64,000 nt of DNA from Agaricus subrufescens (GCA_029945375.1 CM057057.1:2170001-2234000), one strand, 5' to 3'; shown: positions 34,060-47,329, counted from the stretch's first letter. Notes: generated by a model from the sequence alone, not told the origin. Translations and numbers: made by a program.

Positions 34060-36042
34060 ATGATGAGGAACAAAACGATGGTCAACGACGAGCTCACATT
34101 CAAAATCGATGTTCAGGAATCAGAACTTGGTACGCTCTTACCTGACGAATATCCGGAAGGCGGATTCAGAGCTTGGAGTTGTGTTGCTGGAGCGTATGTA
34201 GCTTTTTCAGATGTGCTGGTGGTGTTTTAAATGTTCTCCCTTGCTTTCGTTCTAGGTTTTGCATCCAGATGGTTGGTTTTGGGTACGCCTCATTTCAACG
34301 CCCGATCTTCGAGCTATTCCTAATACGTACTAGATTAGCGGGATCATTCGGAGTCTATCAAGGTAAGATCTAATACAGTCTTTCTGTCATGTTTGACCAA
34401 TTAATGTCTCCAGATTATTACACCAGGTTCTACATGAGCGAGGAGAACCCTTCGGCAATTTCGTGGGTCTAAAGCATCTGAAGCGCATGACGCTCCCCAT
34501 TTTCGACTAATCTAATTATTTACTGTCAAGGTGGATCGGGAGTGTGGGTGCATTTATTATGACCGCGATGGGAATTGTTGCGGGAAGATTGTATGACAAA
34601 GGCTACTTGTAAGCGACCTGTGTGCTACAATTAAAGTCACACTAACTGACTTTCTGGGAAGCTACCATATCCTCTATGGCGGGTCAGCTCTATTGATCTT
34701 TTCTCTCTTCATGTTATCATTATCCCAGCCGAATCATATCTATCAGGTGAGGGCTCATATATCCCCACCATTCAAATAAGCACATGTTCAATGGTAATAG
34801 AATTTTCTTGCACAAGGTGTGGGACAAGGTATCGGTGCTGGCCTGACGTATGTGCCTAGCCTAGCCGTCATTTCCCAACATTTCGTCAAAAAGCGAGCGT
34901 TGGCAATGTCGATCGCTGCGGCAGGATCGTCCCTTGGCGCAATAGTTAATCCAATCATGCTAAACAACTTATTCCCGAAGCTTGGATTTGGTAATGCCAC
35001 TAGAGCCAACGCTGGTATGAATGCCTGCTTGCTGATAATCGCTTGTCTCCTCTTACGGACAAGGACACCTCCGCTTACAACTGTTCCGCCGATGTGGAAG
35101 TCAGTCAAGAGGTTTTCTACAGATTGGCCGTATGTCTGCTGTGTCCTTGGGTAATTATAGATCTCGTTGAAGGTGTTATGGAAGGTTTTCTAATGATGAC
35201 TTCTTGAAGGTTCATGACAATGCCCTTTGCTATTTTTTTCCCGATCTTTTTTATCCAGTTGGACGCCGTGAAGCAGGGTTTGAGCGAAAACTTCGCTTTC
35301 TACGTGGTAAGATAGACTTGATTTCCCCTCTTTTCTTTTCCATAGTACTGATAGCTTGTCAGTTGGTAATAGCGAATGCCAGCAGTTTTGTCGGTCGTAT
35401 TGCTCCTGGATTTTGTTCCCGGTTCATACCTGTGCCTATTTTAATGGTGATGTGCTCCTTTGCTTGTGCAGTCTTGATTTATGCTATGAGTGGCATAACT
35501 ACGGCCCCGGCTTTTATTGTCATTGGAATCCTCTTCGGCTTCTTCTGTGGAGCATGTAAGCATTCTTTTTGTTTTTTTGTTTTTCCCTTTCCCACCTTGG
35601 CGAGTGTGGCTGAATAATGATGAAGTTATAGGACTTTTGGCGCCGTTAAGTGCTATCTTTGCTCGTGATATAAGTGAGATGGGGTGAGTAACTTCTTAAG
35701 CTTATGGATATGAGGGATTCATCTATGTTGTATAGGCTGCGAATGGGTGTCGCCTTTGCAATATATGGTATGTGAACTCTGTTGTTCGTCCAAGTGTTTT
35801 GCGGTCCTGATTCTCCCTCGTAGGACTGGGTTCTCTTGCTGGTATGCTTTTTAGTTAATAAGTTCTCTAAAACGGGTTAATGATGTCCGTCAGGTCCACC
35901 AATACAAGGCGCCCTATTAGGCAAGTCGTTTGTATGGTGGAAACCCGCCGTGTTCTCGGGATCATTTGCCTTGTTGGGTACTATTATGTTTGGCATTGTG
36001 ATAATACTTTTACGACGAAAAGGAGTAAACTCCAACTTCTAA
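34060..36042 (+). CDS. MFS monocarboxylate-type transporter, copy 2, about 430 aa
   Basis: The exon pattern is parallel to copy 1. The first exon is 34060-34193, followed by small exons and a long central exon ending at about 35150. The last exon ends at TAA 36040-36042. Joined in frame it reads PEGGFRAWSCVAGA, AGRLYDKGY, YGGSALLIFSLFMLSLSQPN, TYVPSLAVISQHFVKKRALA, AAGSSLGAIVNPIM, AFYVLVIANASSFVGRIAPG and GPPIQGALLGKSF. No premature stop remains when introns are removed. For the exon after 35560 the acceptor at about 35625 (GAAG) must be used, since the next AG would create a stop. It shares intron positions with copy 1, so it is a tandem duplicate. The start is taken at ATG 34060; a later in-frame ATG at 34078 is possible. 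Confidence 0.86.
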
Positions 36043-36704
36043 TGAAATTAGGGAACTTGTATCATGTAGTGTCATGTAGATAATCATTCTTAACCGATTC
36101 CTGACTTATCTGACTGATTCCACATGAGAGTCAGTAAGCTTCAACGGCCAATGAGAGCGCATTAAATATTGTCTATCAAGTTAATTAGCCCTTTGAAAAT
36201 CAGTTGCAGACCAACTCAATATTTCAAAGGTGTTTTGCTTATCGGCCGAAAGTAGCCCGATGTGTTGAACCGAACGCATATCACACATTTATCACAAAAC
36301 TAAAACACGAAGAGCCAGGGCCTCCTGTCTCCTTTCTCTTGACCGCGCATCACAACCAGAGTGGTTCTACAAGTTTCTGGTAAATGTATCATTTTAATCT
36401 CAAAAGACAGGCAAATAAAAATATAGATCACCGTACAGATCCAGCGAAACGACGGACGTCGGCCGCGAGAAGTATCAAGCCCTCGTGCGAAGTAACATGC
36501 ATAAAAGAAAAAAAAACAGCGAGTGCTTCGAAAAAGGTACAGCGAACAAACAATAGACCCGGTTCGGACAACGGCGACAACGAGGGTGATTAAGTAATTC
36601 AGGGTTCCAGTACTGCTGTCTCCGGGATTCTCGCATGGGGTAGCGTTACTCCCTTTCACCGGACTGCATCATCACTCTCGTTCCCCTTTTCTTTGCTATC
36701 AGTC
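36043..36704. other. Intergenic, promoter side of EAF gene
   Basis: No supported gene; ORFs on both strands near 36300-36660 overlap each other and lack domain character. Confidence 0.45.
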
Positions 36705-38404
36705 ATGGCGACTGCGAGCACTTCTTGGATGCCTGCTCAAGGCAAATTTCAGGTTAACATTGGATCGTCGTTAAATCGCGCTTTGAAGGCACGTAAACAG
36801 GGTGGTACACCACCTGCGACGAACCCGAGACGGAATCTTCCTGACAGAGACTTTTACTCATTTCGCTGTGAGTGTTTTTTGTAGGGGATTTAGGGCGGTT
36901 GTTGATGAGAGGGGGGGCGTTTTCTTACTTCCCAGATAATTTCAAGCCTCCATCGATAGATTCGACCAAGCCTGGGACTGTAGAAATTAAGAAAGGGAGG
37001 GATAAGGAGAAATCCCAAGTTGCGCTTGAACTGAGCTCGCAGGTATGTTGTGTCCAGCGTTTCTTGCTACCTCAACATCTCCCCTGCTTACATATGATGT
37101 ATTCGGCATAGGCGGGCGAAGCTAATATATACGCTGGTAATGAAACGCAAGCCAAAGAGTGGGATTGCGTGTTGGTTTACGATGACGAGACCGGAGTGAA
37201 TATCCTTCGGCATCGTGACTTATAGATGCTGACATTTGGAATGGACAGGCTTATACCCTTGAGAAAGTGGATTCTTTCGTTTCTCTTACTTTTGAACGGA
37301 AACGGACAACGGCTAGGGCGCATTCGCGTATGCTGTGTTTTCTTCTATTCATACCGAGCAGGATGTCTAACGTTTTTGGCAGCAATTCCGGCGTCACCTT
37401 CTGACAGGGATGCCGAGGGCGAAGATGACGACGAGTTGGAAAAGGAACTGTTGGGATTGACGGAGGACATCCCTCTTGCCGAACAGGTGAAACCTAAACA
37501 ACCAAAACGATCACAGCCTCCCTCGCGACCACTTCCCCAAAAGAAAGAAGTGAAAGAACAAGAAAAACATATACCGTCTGTCCCTGAGCCCAAACCCGCT
37601 GTTAAAGCGCAACCTACGAAACCAGCTCGTCAGACAAACTCCCAACCCAAACCCCGCGCACCTGTACCCGCACCTACACCTACGACCAACATGGGACAGC
37701 CGCCGCCACCAACCTCAGCGCCACTTCCCACTCCAACTTCTAAACCAAAGACAACATCACATCCCAAGAAGAGGAAAGAGCCAGAAGTACCAACTACTGT
37801 CCAGAGCGATCCGGAAGTCGAAGTACTCAGTTTTGGTCTACCTACGAAACGTGCCAAAGTGGAAGCAACGTCATCAGCCCCTACGCCGCCACCAGCGCCA
37901 TCAGAGGGATTCGCTCTACCCGGTGGTCCTACTTCTGGATTCTTTCAACCTCCGCCACCACCGAAAAGTCATAAGCCTTCGGCTGTGGTTGTACAACCTA
38001 CGACTGCTGTAGCTGAAGATTCGGATAAAGAAGATTGGGAAGAAGTTGCAAATGCTGAAACAGATCCTGAACCTGAACCTGTTGCTCGTGCGCTAAGTAC
38101 GCTAAGTTATCATAGTGATGAAGGAGATGTCGGAGGAGGGGATACATATGGGGATGGAGATGGAGATGATGGAAATGGGGATGATGAAGGATTGTTCGGA
38201 GATGATGATGTTGATATGGAGGATGAGTTGGCGAAGCAGTTGGATGAGGAACTAGATGGAGATTTCTTGGAGGTTGCGATGGCTGAAGCGCCACCGAGTA
38301 ATGGGCCACCGTTGTCGTGGGATCAGTTGGCTGCTCAACAAGGTATGACTGCGGATTATGATCCGGATGATTATTCGTCGAGTGAGGATAGCGATGAGGA
38401 TTAG
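36705..38404 (+). CDS. EAF-family transcription elongation factor, 484 aa
   Basis: Exons 36705-36867, 36936-37042, 37112-37195, 37249-37327 and 37383-38404 (1455 nt). The first about 135 residues match the ELL-associated factor N-terminal domain: YNFKPPSIDSTKPGTVEI, then VALELSS, EWDCVLVYDDETGAYTLEKV and a strand with SFVSLTFERKRT. The rest is disordered: a Lys/Pro/Gln-rich stretch, proline-rich runs, and an acidic tail of Asp/Glu/Gly repeats (about 38110-38240) ending in SSSEDSDED. EAF proteins bind ELL and stimulate RNA polymerase II elongation in the nucleus; acidic Ser-rich tails are typical transactivation regions. The start at 36705 is the first ATG in frame with the domain. Confidence 0.85.
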
Positions 38405-40904
38405 GTGGTTTGGCGGATTGTACTTCTTTAAAATGTTAATTTTTTTTTTCTTTTCCTTTTTTTGTGGACTTGAATTTCCTTTGCGTAAAAAATCATTAGT
38501 CTTATGTCAATTTGTAGCATCTGGATCATTATTAGTTAAATTTCATGGATTGAGAAGTCCCTCCTTTTCTTAGTCTTCGGTATCGCTTCGTTCTCTCCGC
38601 ACTCCGCACCGAATTGAATGGAGTAGGGAAACACCACATGTTCAAGGTTGTTGCTTTAAACAGTCTGTTGTACCGACATTCCACCGGGCGGGGTTCAATG
38701 GATAAGACGAGGGACGAGTCGATGTTTGCCAAGAGTTCCGACTAAGTACGTACATTTAAACCAGGACTACACGTGATGGAATAATTGGGGACCCGAGATT
38801 GCGGGGTAAAAAGTGAATTGCGAACACTTTTTTAATGAAGGGGTTTTGCTGACTATACTTTTGTGTTTGATATGCGAAAATCTGGGTCGAAGGGACTGCG
38901 GGTAAGTGTCAGGGTAAAGAGGTTTTTGTGTGGTTGATGGGGTTCAATGGTTGTGGTTGTTAAATGGATATACTGTATGTAGCTAGCGGAACTTCTTGGG
39001 AGGAATGTTGGAATGTTCTTTTGTGCTCGGAGTTGATGTAAGGCCTCCTGAGAGATTGGGTATTCAATAGTAGTATTGGTGCCGGCGTCCCCCTCTTAGG
39101 GGGGGCTCCAAAATGGGGGAGTATCGTCATTTCTGACGGTATGTTATGTGTCTGGAGGGCTGTGCGCCGATTCGCCGTGTTTCCGGTAAAGAATCAACAG
39201 TTGTACCGGCGGGATGGATTTGCATTGCCTTTTTGTGATCAATGACGGATGGTTGTGGTTAGTGGAGTTTGCCGGTCCGAGTGGTTGGCGGGAATTTGAG
39301 TCATGTAATGTAATTTTACTGGTCAGGAACGTGATACTGGTGATACTTATGTGGGATGTGTTGTTTTTTTTTTCTTGGCTTCGGTGAAGGTAGAGTCCAA
39401 AAATGTATGGCTCTTGTGTTTTGGACAGACAGCTCTCTTTGATGTGTGGATATATATATATATGTGTGTAGGAGTGTAGTGCTCGCCGGAAGTAGTATAT
39501 GGAATGTGGTGCAATACATTTCCGAGTTGCTTAATTGAGGACGTGACTCAGAGGGTGGCTTTTCAATGTCGCCGATGGATGTTATTGTGTTTGAAGAACA
39601 ATTACAGGAGTGTGTTGCGCATTTAGGAGGGCAGCGCGAATCCATTCTTTGTGGCTGTTTTTGGTAACGGAACAATCTTGATGGAATTGTGAGTATGTGC
39701 TTTTTGTGAGTAAGATTGTCTCTCTGAGACTCGAGTTGTTTTGGCGATTTGGTTTTGTTTTTGACTAATCGTGGTCCTTATGTGGGCCTGGTAGGATTTA
39801 GTTGTCAAATTTGTTTAGAATGAGTAGCGGAGAGGCGATAAAACAAACCCACACTATCTTCTATTGGTCTTCTTCGCCCAGACTCGCCTGGGCTGTCTAG
39901 ATCCATAACGCCGGAGTAAGGTAGTTGAAGAGCGATAAGTTGATGATTTAAATAGTGATGGAGAAGGACGATCCTATAGATGCAAGGAGTATGAACCAAG
40001 TTTCGAGGGGTAGTTACGTGGTTGTTCCAAAAATGACCTTCTCGTTGGGACGCGGAGTAACAATTTATAGGCATTTGCGTTCTGGTTCCCTCTTCGTTTA
40101 GTATGCATTGTGTTTTATTTTGAGACTTTTCGACGGTAGCGAAGGGTAAGAGTATACCGAAGCAATGCATGCACGGAAAGTTAAAGATGAGCACAAGTGC
40201 CTTTATGAACAGTTGTAAGTCTCGTAGCGAATAATGCGCCGCCAAAACCGCTGTTGCTCAAAATGACATAGGTGGAGGTGATGTAACGAACTCTGTACCG
40301 AGCCTTTAGAGTTTTTACGGTGGTTTTCTTTGTTTCTAGTGAGGCTTTTCTTTGATTTATTGGGATGCGAGAAGCGTGATTGCCGCCGGGATTTAATTGA
40401 GTGAGGGAAGAGAGACTCGTGGGTCAGTGAGAGTGAGAAATGCAGACTTCTTTCAGAGTGTGGCGTCGGTTGCTGTGTGAGATCGTGAGATGGCTATCCG
40501 CTAGAAGGACTGGAGCTGATTATAGATATTACATGTTTCTTCGAGATGGATGATATCAGCTGGCGGCTGTCGACGGTGCTCATACGGTGTAGACATGGGC
40601 TCTGGAGGCTGTGTCCATGGGCCTCGGTTGTCCGGATAGTCCGGCAGCAGAGTGTCGGCCACTAGCGGGATGAGAGAATGTTCAGTCGTCAGCAAACGCG
40701 ATAACGAGGGGCCGTTGCGTCACATATGGTGCCCCATGCGCAAGAGGCCGGGTGCGGACACATACTGCAGGCTAGGGGGACGGCGGCCGAAAGGGGCTAG
40801 GAGAGATCTGAGATGTGGCAGGAGCCGGACCGGAGTGACCATATATGGGGCAGGGCTGGGACAATTAATTAGTCGCCTGCTTTCTGCCCGTCCCCACACT
40901 CCCC
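38405..40904. other. Long gene-free interval (2.5 kb)
   Basis: It contains T-rich sequence after EAF, a short (TA)n tract at about 39451-39462 and scattered ORFs without domains. A G/C-rich promoter-like stretch runs from about 40620 to 40904, ahead of the next gene. No RNA gene could be recognised. Confidence 0.5.
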
Positions 40905-41527
40905 ATGAGCCTCTCCGTCGACGACCTCGTCTCCTCCCTCAACGCAAACCACATCGGCCAGGAGGCCATCGACATCGCCGCCCTCCACGTACGTGCCCTC
41001 TGCTCCCCGCGTCCCCCGCTCACCCGCCCCCGCAGTCCCAGCTCGCCCAGGCCCTCTTTGGCCAGCCCTCGCCGTCAAGACAGTGCTCGCAGACATGCAC
41101 GACCCCCACCGCACGCACGCCCTCTGCGAGCATCTCGTTCTCCCGCTCCCGCGATGACTGCATGGACGAGGACGAGCGCATGGTCGAGGAGCTGCTCATG
41201 CCAGCCTCCCCTCCACCCGCCACAAGCGCCGCATACCAGTACGCAAACGCCTACCACCAAGCCAGTCCCGCCGCCGCAGCACAGCACGTATCTCCGTCCG
41301 ACACATCGATGGGGCATTCATCATCCGTCTTTGCTTCGACTGATCCGTTCTACCTCGCCGCGATGCAGCAACAGCAACAGCAACAGCAGGCCTCCTCATT
41401 CTTTGCCCAATCTGCCCGCGTCTCCCAGAACTCTCCCTTCTTTGTCCGCCAATCTCACCAGCACCGTGATAATCACCACTCCCTCTCCCTAGATACCCAC
41501 TCTATCTTTGCATCTGCGGCCTACTGA
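40905..41527 (+). CDS. Ser/Gln/Pro-rich protein of unknown function, 191 aa
   Basis: Exons 40905-40988 and 41036-41527 join in frame. The first exon encodes MSLSVDDLVSSLNANHIGQE and then AIDIAALH, a compact helical start continuing as SQLAQALFGQ. The remainder is low-complexity: Ser/Pro/Thr/Ala, a run of eight glutamines (about 41364-41390), and His/Ser-rich sequence to the end (SIFASAAY). The GC-rich coding sequence and C-rich intron differ from the surroundings. From memory the N-terminal motif is conserved among mushroom genomes; no function is known. A possible role as a transcription-associated factor rests only on the Gln-rich composition. It is followed by a long 3' region without genes. 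Confidence 0.65.
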
Positions 41528-43730
41528 TTGCCTGGATCAATCCCCTCCTCTCCGGCGTATCAGAAACAAAGCACTAATGTTCTCCAACGTTTCATCATTT
41601 ACCGTACCTCGTATCGTCCTAGTCTCACGATGGCCGTTGTTGTCCTCTTCCATCGGAATTGTTCACCTGTCAAACCTCTCAGAGCCTCGCAAGCGCAGCT
41701 GTGGGAGTGGCATCTCTCGCTTCGTCATAGTCACCCGCGTCCCCTTAATCCAAGCCTTCCTAGCTCCAATTCCAACATCGCCTAGTAATGTCTCCGAATG
41801 CGAATACCGAGGAGAACAACATCACGGATGGGATTTTCTTTCCTCCTCGGCTCCCATCACCCATCCATCAGTCATGTCATCATCAGTCATCCGACACATC
41901 AGTGATGTAGCCGGTGTGGTTCATATGATATGGCCAACCCCGCCTTCTTTGACTTGCATCTTGCTTGTTGATCATCATTCCCCCTACTCGGGAGGCCGGC
42001 AACCGCAACCCATCGTGCATCTCTTTCTCACACACGAGTCTAATTGTCCTCTTTCACACCTTAGTGTCTCATTCAGTGTTGTACCCCCCTCATCATCCTC
42101 TTCAACTCCTCTTTTGGAACCACAATTGTTTACACCAGCATAGCGCCATCTGCGGTCCTCGTTTTCCGAAGCCCATAATCTTCAAACACTCCATTTTCCC
42201 CACTTATGCCACGCATTCATTTTAATCGGCAGTCGTTCTTCCGAGTCGGAACTGTGTCTCGACTTGGTCCAATTTGTTCGGAGTCTGGTGACCTTTATAT
42301 CGAGTTGATATAAAACCAATTCCGGTAAAAGGCACTGCTTTTGGAGACGCCCTTTTTGTGCAAGATGTCATCTCCCCATTAATATCATCTATATGAACAC
42401 TTGTACCACCCTGTGTATCACTGCGGTGGAGGAAGTTTCCAATAAAGCACAGGATCGGGCTAGATCTCTCGGACTTTGGGCGGGTCTATTGAGTGCAGTC
42501 CACTCGTCGCCTCAAGCCTTCTTTTCTGGCAATTCATTATAGCATTTCTTAGCGTCTTGGTCTAGAAGAACGCTACTTCTCTTTCCTCTTTGCCTGCACT
42601 CGCCTCCCTGCTCTTGTTTCTCTTGGTAGACTGAAAAGGCGTATGTCTAGATTATTACCGACATACATTTTGTCTTGTCTCTCTGTTCATCGGTGTCGAT
42701 ATCGCGGTTTTATAATTTGGTTGTCTAGCTTACATATTTATCTTGAAACAAGAAAAAAAAAATATACCTTGTGCAGCATGTCTTTTTACATAGGTCCTAC
42801 AAAGTCTAGGGTCTTCCTCGTGACCACCCTGGATCTGAAGATCGGTTGTGCAAACACACACGATGAAGTTGCGCCTGGGAGAAGAGGTTGTTTATAACGT
42901 TACCGCCGACAAGCTAGGTGATTTCAGAATCCCCTCGTACTGACGTGAATCTCCCTTGTATCCGGAGTAAATGACCATCTTTGACGGTTTACTCTTTAGT
43001 TTTAGCGATATATCGGCTGTTTTTTTTTTATTTGAATCTTTGCCTTGGCTATTTTTTTTTTCGGATACACGGAATAGTGCTAGTAAGCCACACCATGAAG
43101 TCTGAGGTTGATATATATAGAGAGGGAGAGGGAGTCACGCCTTGTATCGTTGTATCGCCGGTCGGTAGTCTAAGCTAAGATTAATGTCAATATCCTCCCT
43201 TCCCTTGTATTTCGTGTGAGGCGGAGTAAAAGATGCTGTGTACTTAAATGAGCTATTTTACCACGGGTTTTGCATCGATTTGTCCCTCGTTCTTCTAATG
43301 AGGATTGCAGTTAGGGTGTTGATGTTCTACTGCTAGTAGTACAGCATTGTGTGATTTGATTTGATTTAGATCGGGAGTTTTTGACTAACAGTGATGATAG
43401 ATAGATAGATTAGTGATTATGTAGTGATTAATGACCCCGGCAGTGATCCATGACTCTTCACTTTGGTATTGATTTATTTATAGGTTAGGAGACGCATGGT
43501 TGATCTATAGAATAGTAGTTGTGTCCAATGGCTAAAACTGCGGAAATGCTGTTGCTTGTCTGGTTTCATGACTAATTGATATATATCACGGTGAAAAACG
43601 GGGTTTTGTGTGGTTTTTTGGTTATTAGTGAGCCTTTTGGTTGCTTTCTTTGCTACTGCTATTGCTATTGATACTGCTGCGGTTGACTGTATACTATACT
43701 CTGTGTTTGGAGAAGTTTGGTGTAGTGGTA
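41528..43730. other. Gene-free interval, probable long 3' and 5' untranslated regions
   Basis: A plus-strand 211-codon ORF (41508-42143) overlaps the preceding gene in another frame and has no domain; it looks like an accident in C/T-rich sequence. The rest is T-rich with short tandem GATA/GATT runs near 43395. Confidence 0.5.
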
Positions 43731-44826
43731 ATGGTTACGCTTACGCTTGTGAGTGTAATTTCTTTTTTTTTATTTGGAGGGGTTTGCTGTTTGGTTACTG
43801 ATCGATCGGATTTGGTGTAGATCAGGCATGGGGAGAGTAGAAGTAATCTGAATGTTGGTGTTTGTATTTCCTATGTTTTGTTAGTGTTAATTGCAAAGTG
43901 ATCATCTGATATACATATATCCTAGAGATCTGGTTATTCAGGTTGGAAATATTCTCCACTTACAGAACTTGGTGAACGCGTAAGCCCGACTCATAGCGAA
44001 ACGCCAACGCAAATAATAATAATAATAACGTTCTCTTTTTCAATCTCATTTGAATTATAGCAAGCGGATGAACTAGGAAAATCATTCAAAGCCACATCAA
44101 CTCACTTTACACATCTTTATTCATCCGATCTCATACGCGCACATACCACAGCTCTGGCTATACTAAAGCATCAAACCACCCCACCAATACCGTCTCTAAT
44201 CACCACTCCGAAAATTCGTGAAATAGGATTTGGAATTGCTGAAGGCCATCCATATACACCAGGCGATTATCCACCATTGATCAAGGGGGAGAAAACGCTA
44301 GAGGAGTTGTATCGAGAAGGTGTTTTTCCGGATTTTCAGGCTAGGGGGAGGGATGCGAAATTTCCAGAAGGGGAGAGTTTGAATGAAGTTGAGGGGAGGA
44401 TTGGGGAGGTTATTAGAGAGGTTGTTTTGCCTCTTGTTTTTGAGATTCGGAAGAGATCATTGAGGGGTAAACTTGAGGAGGAGGAGGATTACCATGTTGG
44501 TTTCGTTAGTCATGGGTTGTGTTTGTTTGAGATGGTTAATGCGTTGTTGAGGTTGGATCCGGAGAAAAAGGTGTTGGAGAAGTATAGAGGACATTATAAT
44601 ACTGGGTGGTCGAGGTTTGAGATTTCGGTAAAGGTACGAGTGACCCCCCTCCTTCTTTGTTCTGTGAGTCTAATCAGGAAAAAAAAAGGACAAACGCGAG
44701 GGAGGAGAGGCATATGATGTTAATTCTCCTCCTCCACTTGAAGTACGTCTGGTGAAGTTTGATAGCCATGATCACCTCGCTTCGCTGCCTGCTCCTTCTA
44801 ACCCTGGCTATGGCGTAGTCGTGTGA
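43731..44826 (+). CDS. Histidine phosphatase superfamily (phosphoglycerate-mutase-like) protein, 271 aa
   Basis: Exons 43731-43748, 43821-43853, 43926-43979, 44061-44633 and 44689-44826 join in frame (816 nt). The first exon encodes only six residues (MVTLTL). The catalytic RHGES follows at once, then YSGWKYSPLTELGERQADEL, SSDLIRAHTTA (substrate-binding Arg) and IGFGIAEGHPY (acid Glu). The second catalytic His is in FVSHGLCLFEM. These are the four core elements of branch 1 of the family. It probably acts on small phosphorylated metabolites; the substrate is unknown. The second intron uses a GTTGGT donor, as in the transporter gene. The tiny first exon is inferred from fit. Confidence 0.85.
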
Positions 44827-45171
44827 TCAGGTATTTTTACGTATAAAACACGCCGAGAGAATCCTTTCGAATTACACGTGTATGATTTCTTTCCTGTGTA
44901 CGGACAGAATTCCATTGATTTCGCGAACTGATCCTCTCTCAGCTCTGAGACGAATGACTGTGATAAATTTATACACTCAAAATACCACTTTTATCATTCT
45001 TCTGCGGGGGGTTCTCTCGGTCCTTTAAGGTCAGATCCCCAAGACGAAGATTATGGCCAAGAATCCTTGGGATAGTGAGCTAATTACAGAGTTTGAGGGC
45101 TTAGCTTGCTTGTTCAAGTTTTACAATGATCGACGTTTGTTAAGGCCATAATACAACAAAGAGAAAAAAAG
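44827..45171. other. Short convergent intergenic region
   Basis: Lies between the 3' ends of the histidine phosphatase (plus) and DUF3455 (minus) genes. No feature recognised beyond 3' sequence. Confidence 0.5.
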
Positions 45172-46092
45172 CTAATGTTTCTGAATAGAACCACCCATCA
45201 ACCCTACAAAAGAAACGAGATAATCAGACGACTTTAGGATTTGCGAGAAGAGGGTTTAATCCACTTACAATATTTACTCGCATACCTAACCTGAATTGGG
45301 GCACTTCCAGGTGTACAGCTGCTCGTAGGTGGTTGACCAAGCTTGGTATCAGTTCTATAAACGCCATCCGCCAATTTTCCACCAACACCTCCTGCTGCGA
45401 TGTTGGTTAGGAAGACCCAATCGATATCTTGGCTACCGGTGGGCGCAGCAGAACCGAATGATTTAGCTGCGATGATATATGCGTCAGAGTTTCCTGTAGA
45501 GGATGTGAAATCCCATTTAGGGTTGGTGGAGTTGGATCCTGGGTTTGGGTTTGGGACGTAGTAGTGTTGACCTGAACGAACACATCACCAGCGGCATTCT
45601 TAATCAGTTCTTATTTTCTTTTGGCAATGAGAGAGTTACATACCCAAGACGAGACCAGTGTTGAACATGCCCAAAGCACTTATAACTTCTTGTGGGGTCA
45701 CGGATTTCGGAGCTGCTTTCCAGGCCGAGATTGCGGTGTCTGTGATTCTGTCGAAGAGGAAAGGGATGCGGGTTACACAAGAGATATCAAAGAGCTCTGC
45801 GACAGCTCCGACATTTCTACATGAATTTTTTTTTACAATATCGAAGAAGAAAAAAGGTGAGGGATACATACGTATAGGTACCAGTACTTGAACAGGTATA
45901 ATTTTGGGTTCCAAGTGCCACGGTAACATAAGATAAATCACCAACAGGTTTAGGAAACGCAGCAGGGAGTTTCATCAGGCTACTAGCGTCCTCGCCAGTC
46001 AAAGAACAACTATATGACCTACGCTCATTAGGCGCACAGAAGACATAGGAAAACTGGAGGGCGAGGGTAATTAGCAAGACTCTTGAGAACAT
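45172..46092 (-). CDS. Secreted DUF3455-family protein, 242 aa
   Basis: Minus-strand exons 46092-45872, 45816-45644, 45571-45269 and 45203-45172 (729 nt). A signal peptide (MFSRVLLITLALQFSYVFCA) is followed by the family pattern: PVGDLSYVTVALGTQNYTCS, AVAELFDISC, QHYYVPNPNPGSNSTNPKWD, DWVFLTNIAAGGVGGKLADG and VYRTDTKLGQPPTSSC, ending ASKYWLMGGSI. DUF3455 proteins are secreted fungal and bacterial proteins of unknown function, sometimes labelled malate dehydrogenase by similarity only. The last exon is just 10 codons plus the stop. The start is well defined by the signal peptide. Confidence 0.88.
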
Positions 46093-47329
46093 GATCTTCT
46101 TGCTTTTCGAGAGGGGAGACAGACGGCGCCAAGTGAAAATTCAAGGCGGTGAGAGAGAAGAGTGGAGGCTGATTTTGTACCCTTAAAAGCCAGTTGGACT
46201 TCTGGTCAGGGGTGCTGCTACACGCTGTACGGGATCACTGATCTTGGAAGGCAAATGCTCCATTGATATTTGGCAGCCCAGCGCGCTCAGCCATCAGGGG
46301 CGCCATAGACGTTTTGGTGACCAACAAATTAACGGCGCGGGGAGGGAAACGAAGAGGCTGAAACGGCGCCAAAATGAATGACCTGCCTTCCAAATCACGT
46401 AATGACAGACCCAGACCCGCATTGACTCGTATTGAAAACAGGGCGATCACTGTCAAGAATGAAATATACAACAAATTCGCGTGTCAAGTCAGATCGGTCG
46501 AACTGAGGGGATAACATCTTCTTATGAGAACAAGCATGGAAGGCGAGGGGTTCAGTGAGAATAATGAGCATGGACGATATTGGTTATCCTGAAGACGGCG
46601 TTTGAAATTTGAAGCATGTGTACTTGACGTTTCTCATTAATTATGACTTCGCCGATCAGTCAATCAATATGTTCAAGCTGAGATATGTATAACTTGGTTC
46701 ATCAAAATCTATGGCAACCGTTCACCGAAAGTCAGCACTCATTTGACAGACAATGTGGCGGCATAGCATTCTCCGACAAACCATCGCCGAAAGGCTTTTT
46801 TAAGATAAGCAAAATTTAGCTCTACCGCCGGCTTGACAGTTTCCACCCGTAAGAGATATAATTAGCTTCAAGTGTCCTAAAAGCAAGGCATAAAAGAGTG
46901 GAGCCCCGAAAAAGGTCCAAGAAGCGAGAGGGGAAAGGAGTTACGGAGGAGAGGGAGATTAGTGGTTAGCTCACCCGAAATCTTGATGCCAGGATTATCT
47001 AATAATACGGATTCTTGTTGATCGCATCATCTTCAAGTCGGGAGACTATAAGATCATTAATCAAGCTTTTGAAGATTTTAAATCAAGAACTGTTGATCCT
47101 TTGGTAGCTGAGGCTTCAGAAACGGCGAGAAATCTCGCGCAGCCGACTTTCCGGGTCACACAGTTCAGGGTCTTTGATGGTGGTACATGATTAAAAACAA
47201 CCGCACCCACAATTCTGACCAGACTTGTCATGTCACTGCGTGCTTCTAGGCTACAGCACAAGCTAGTCAATCATGACTCATCATATCATCAGCAATATCT
47301 GATTCTGAACTAGTCATCTTGCCTCCTTG
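46093..47329. other. Intergenic, no supported gene
   Basis: A 79-codon minus ORF (46235-46474) begins with a hydrophobic stretch but has no homologous features. Otherwise nothing is recognised up to the retroelement nest. Confidence 0.4.

Noticed and set aside
37998..38309. His/Pro-rich ORF opposite the EAF acidic tail
   Set aside because: Complement of Asp/Glu/Gly codon repeats; no independent support.
41508..42143. 211-codon plus-strand ORF downstream of the Ser/Gln-rich gene
   Set aside because: It overlaps the real gene in another frame, has no domain or orderly composition, and lies in C/T-rich 3' sequence; probably chance.
46235..46474. Small ORF with a hydrophobic start, considered as a secreted peptide
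   Set aside because: Only the first 20 residues look signal-like; the rest has no cysteine pattern or homology features, and no splice or promoter support was seen.
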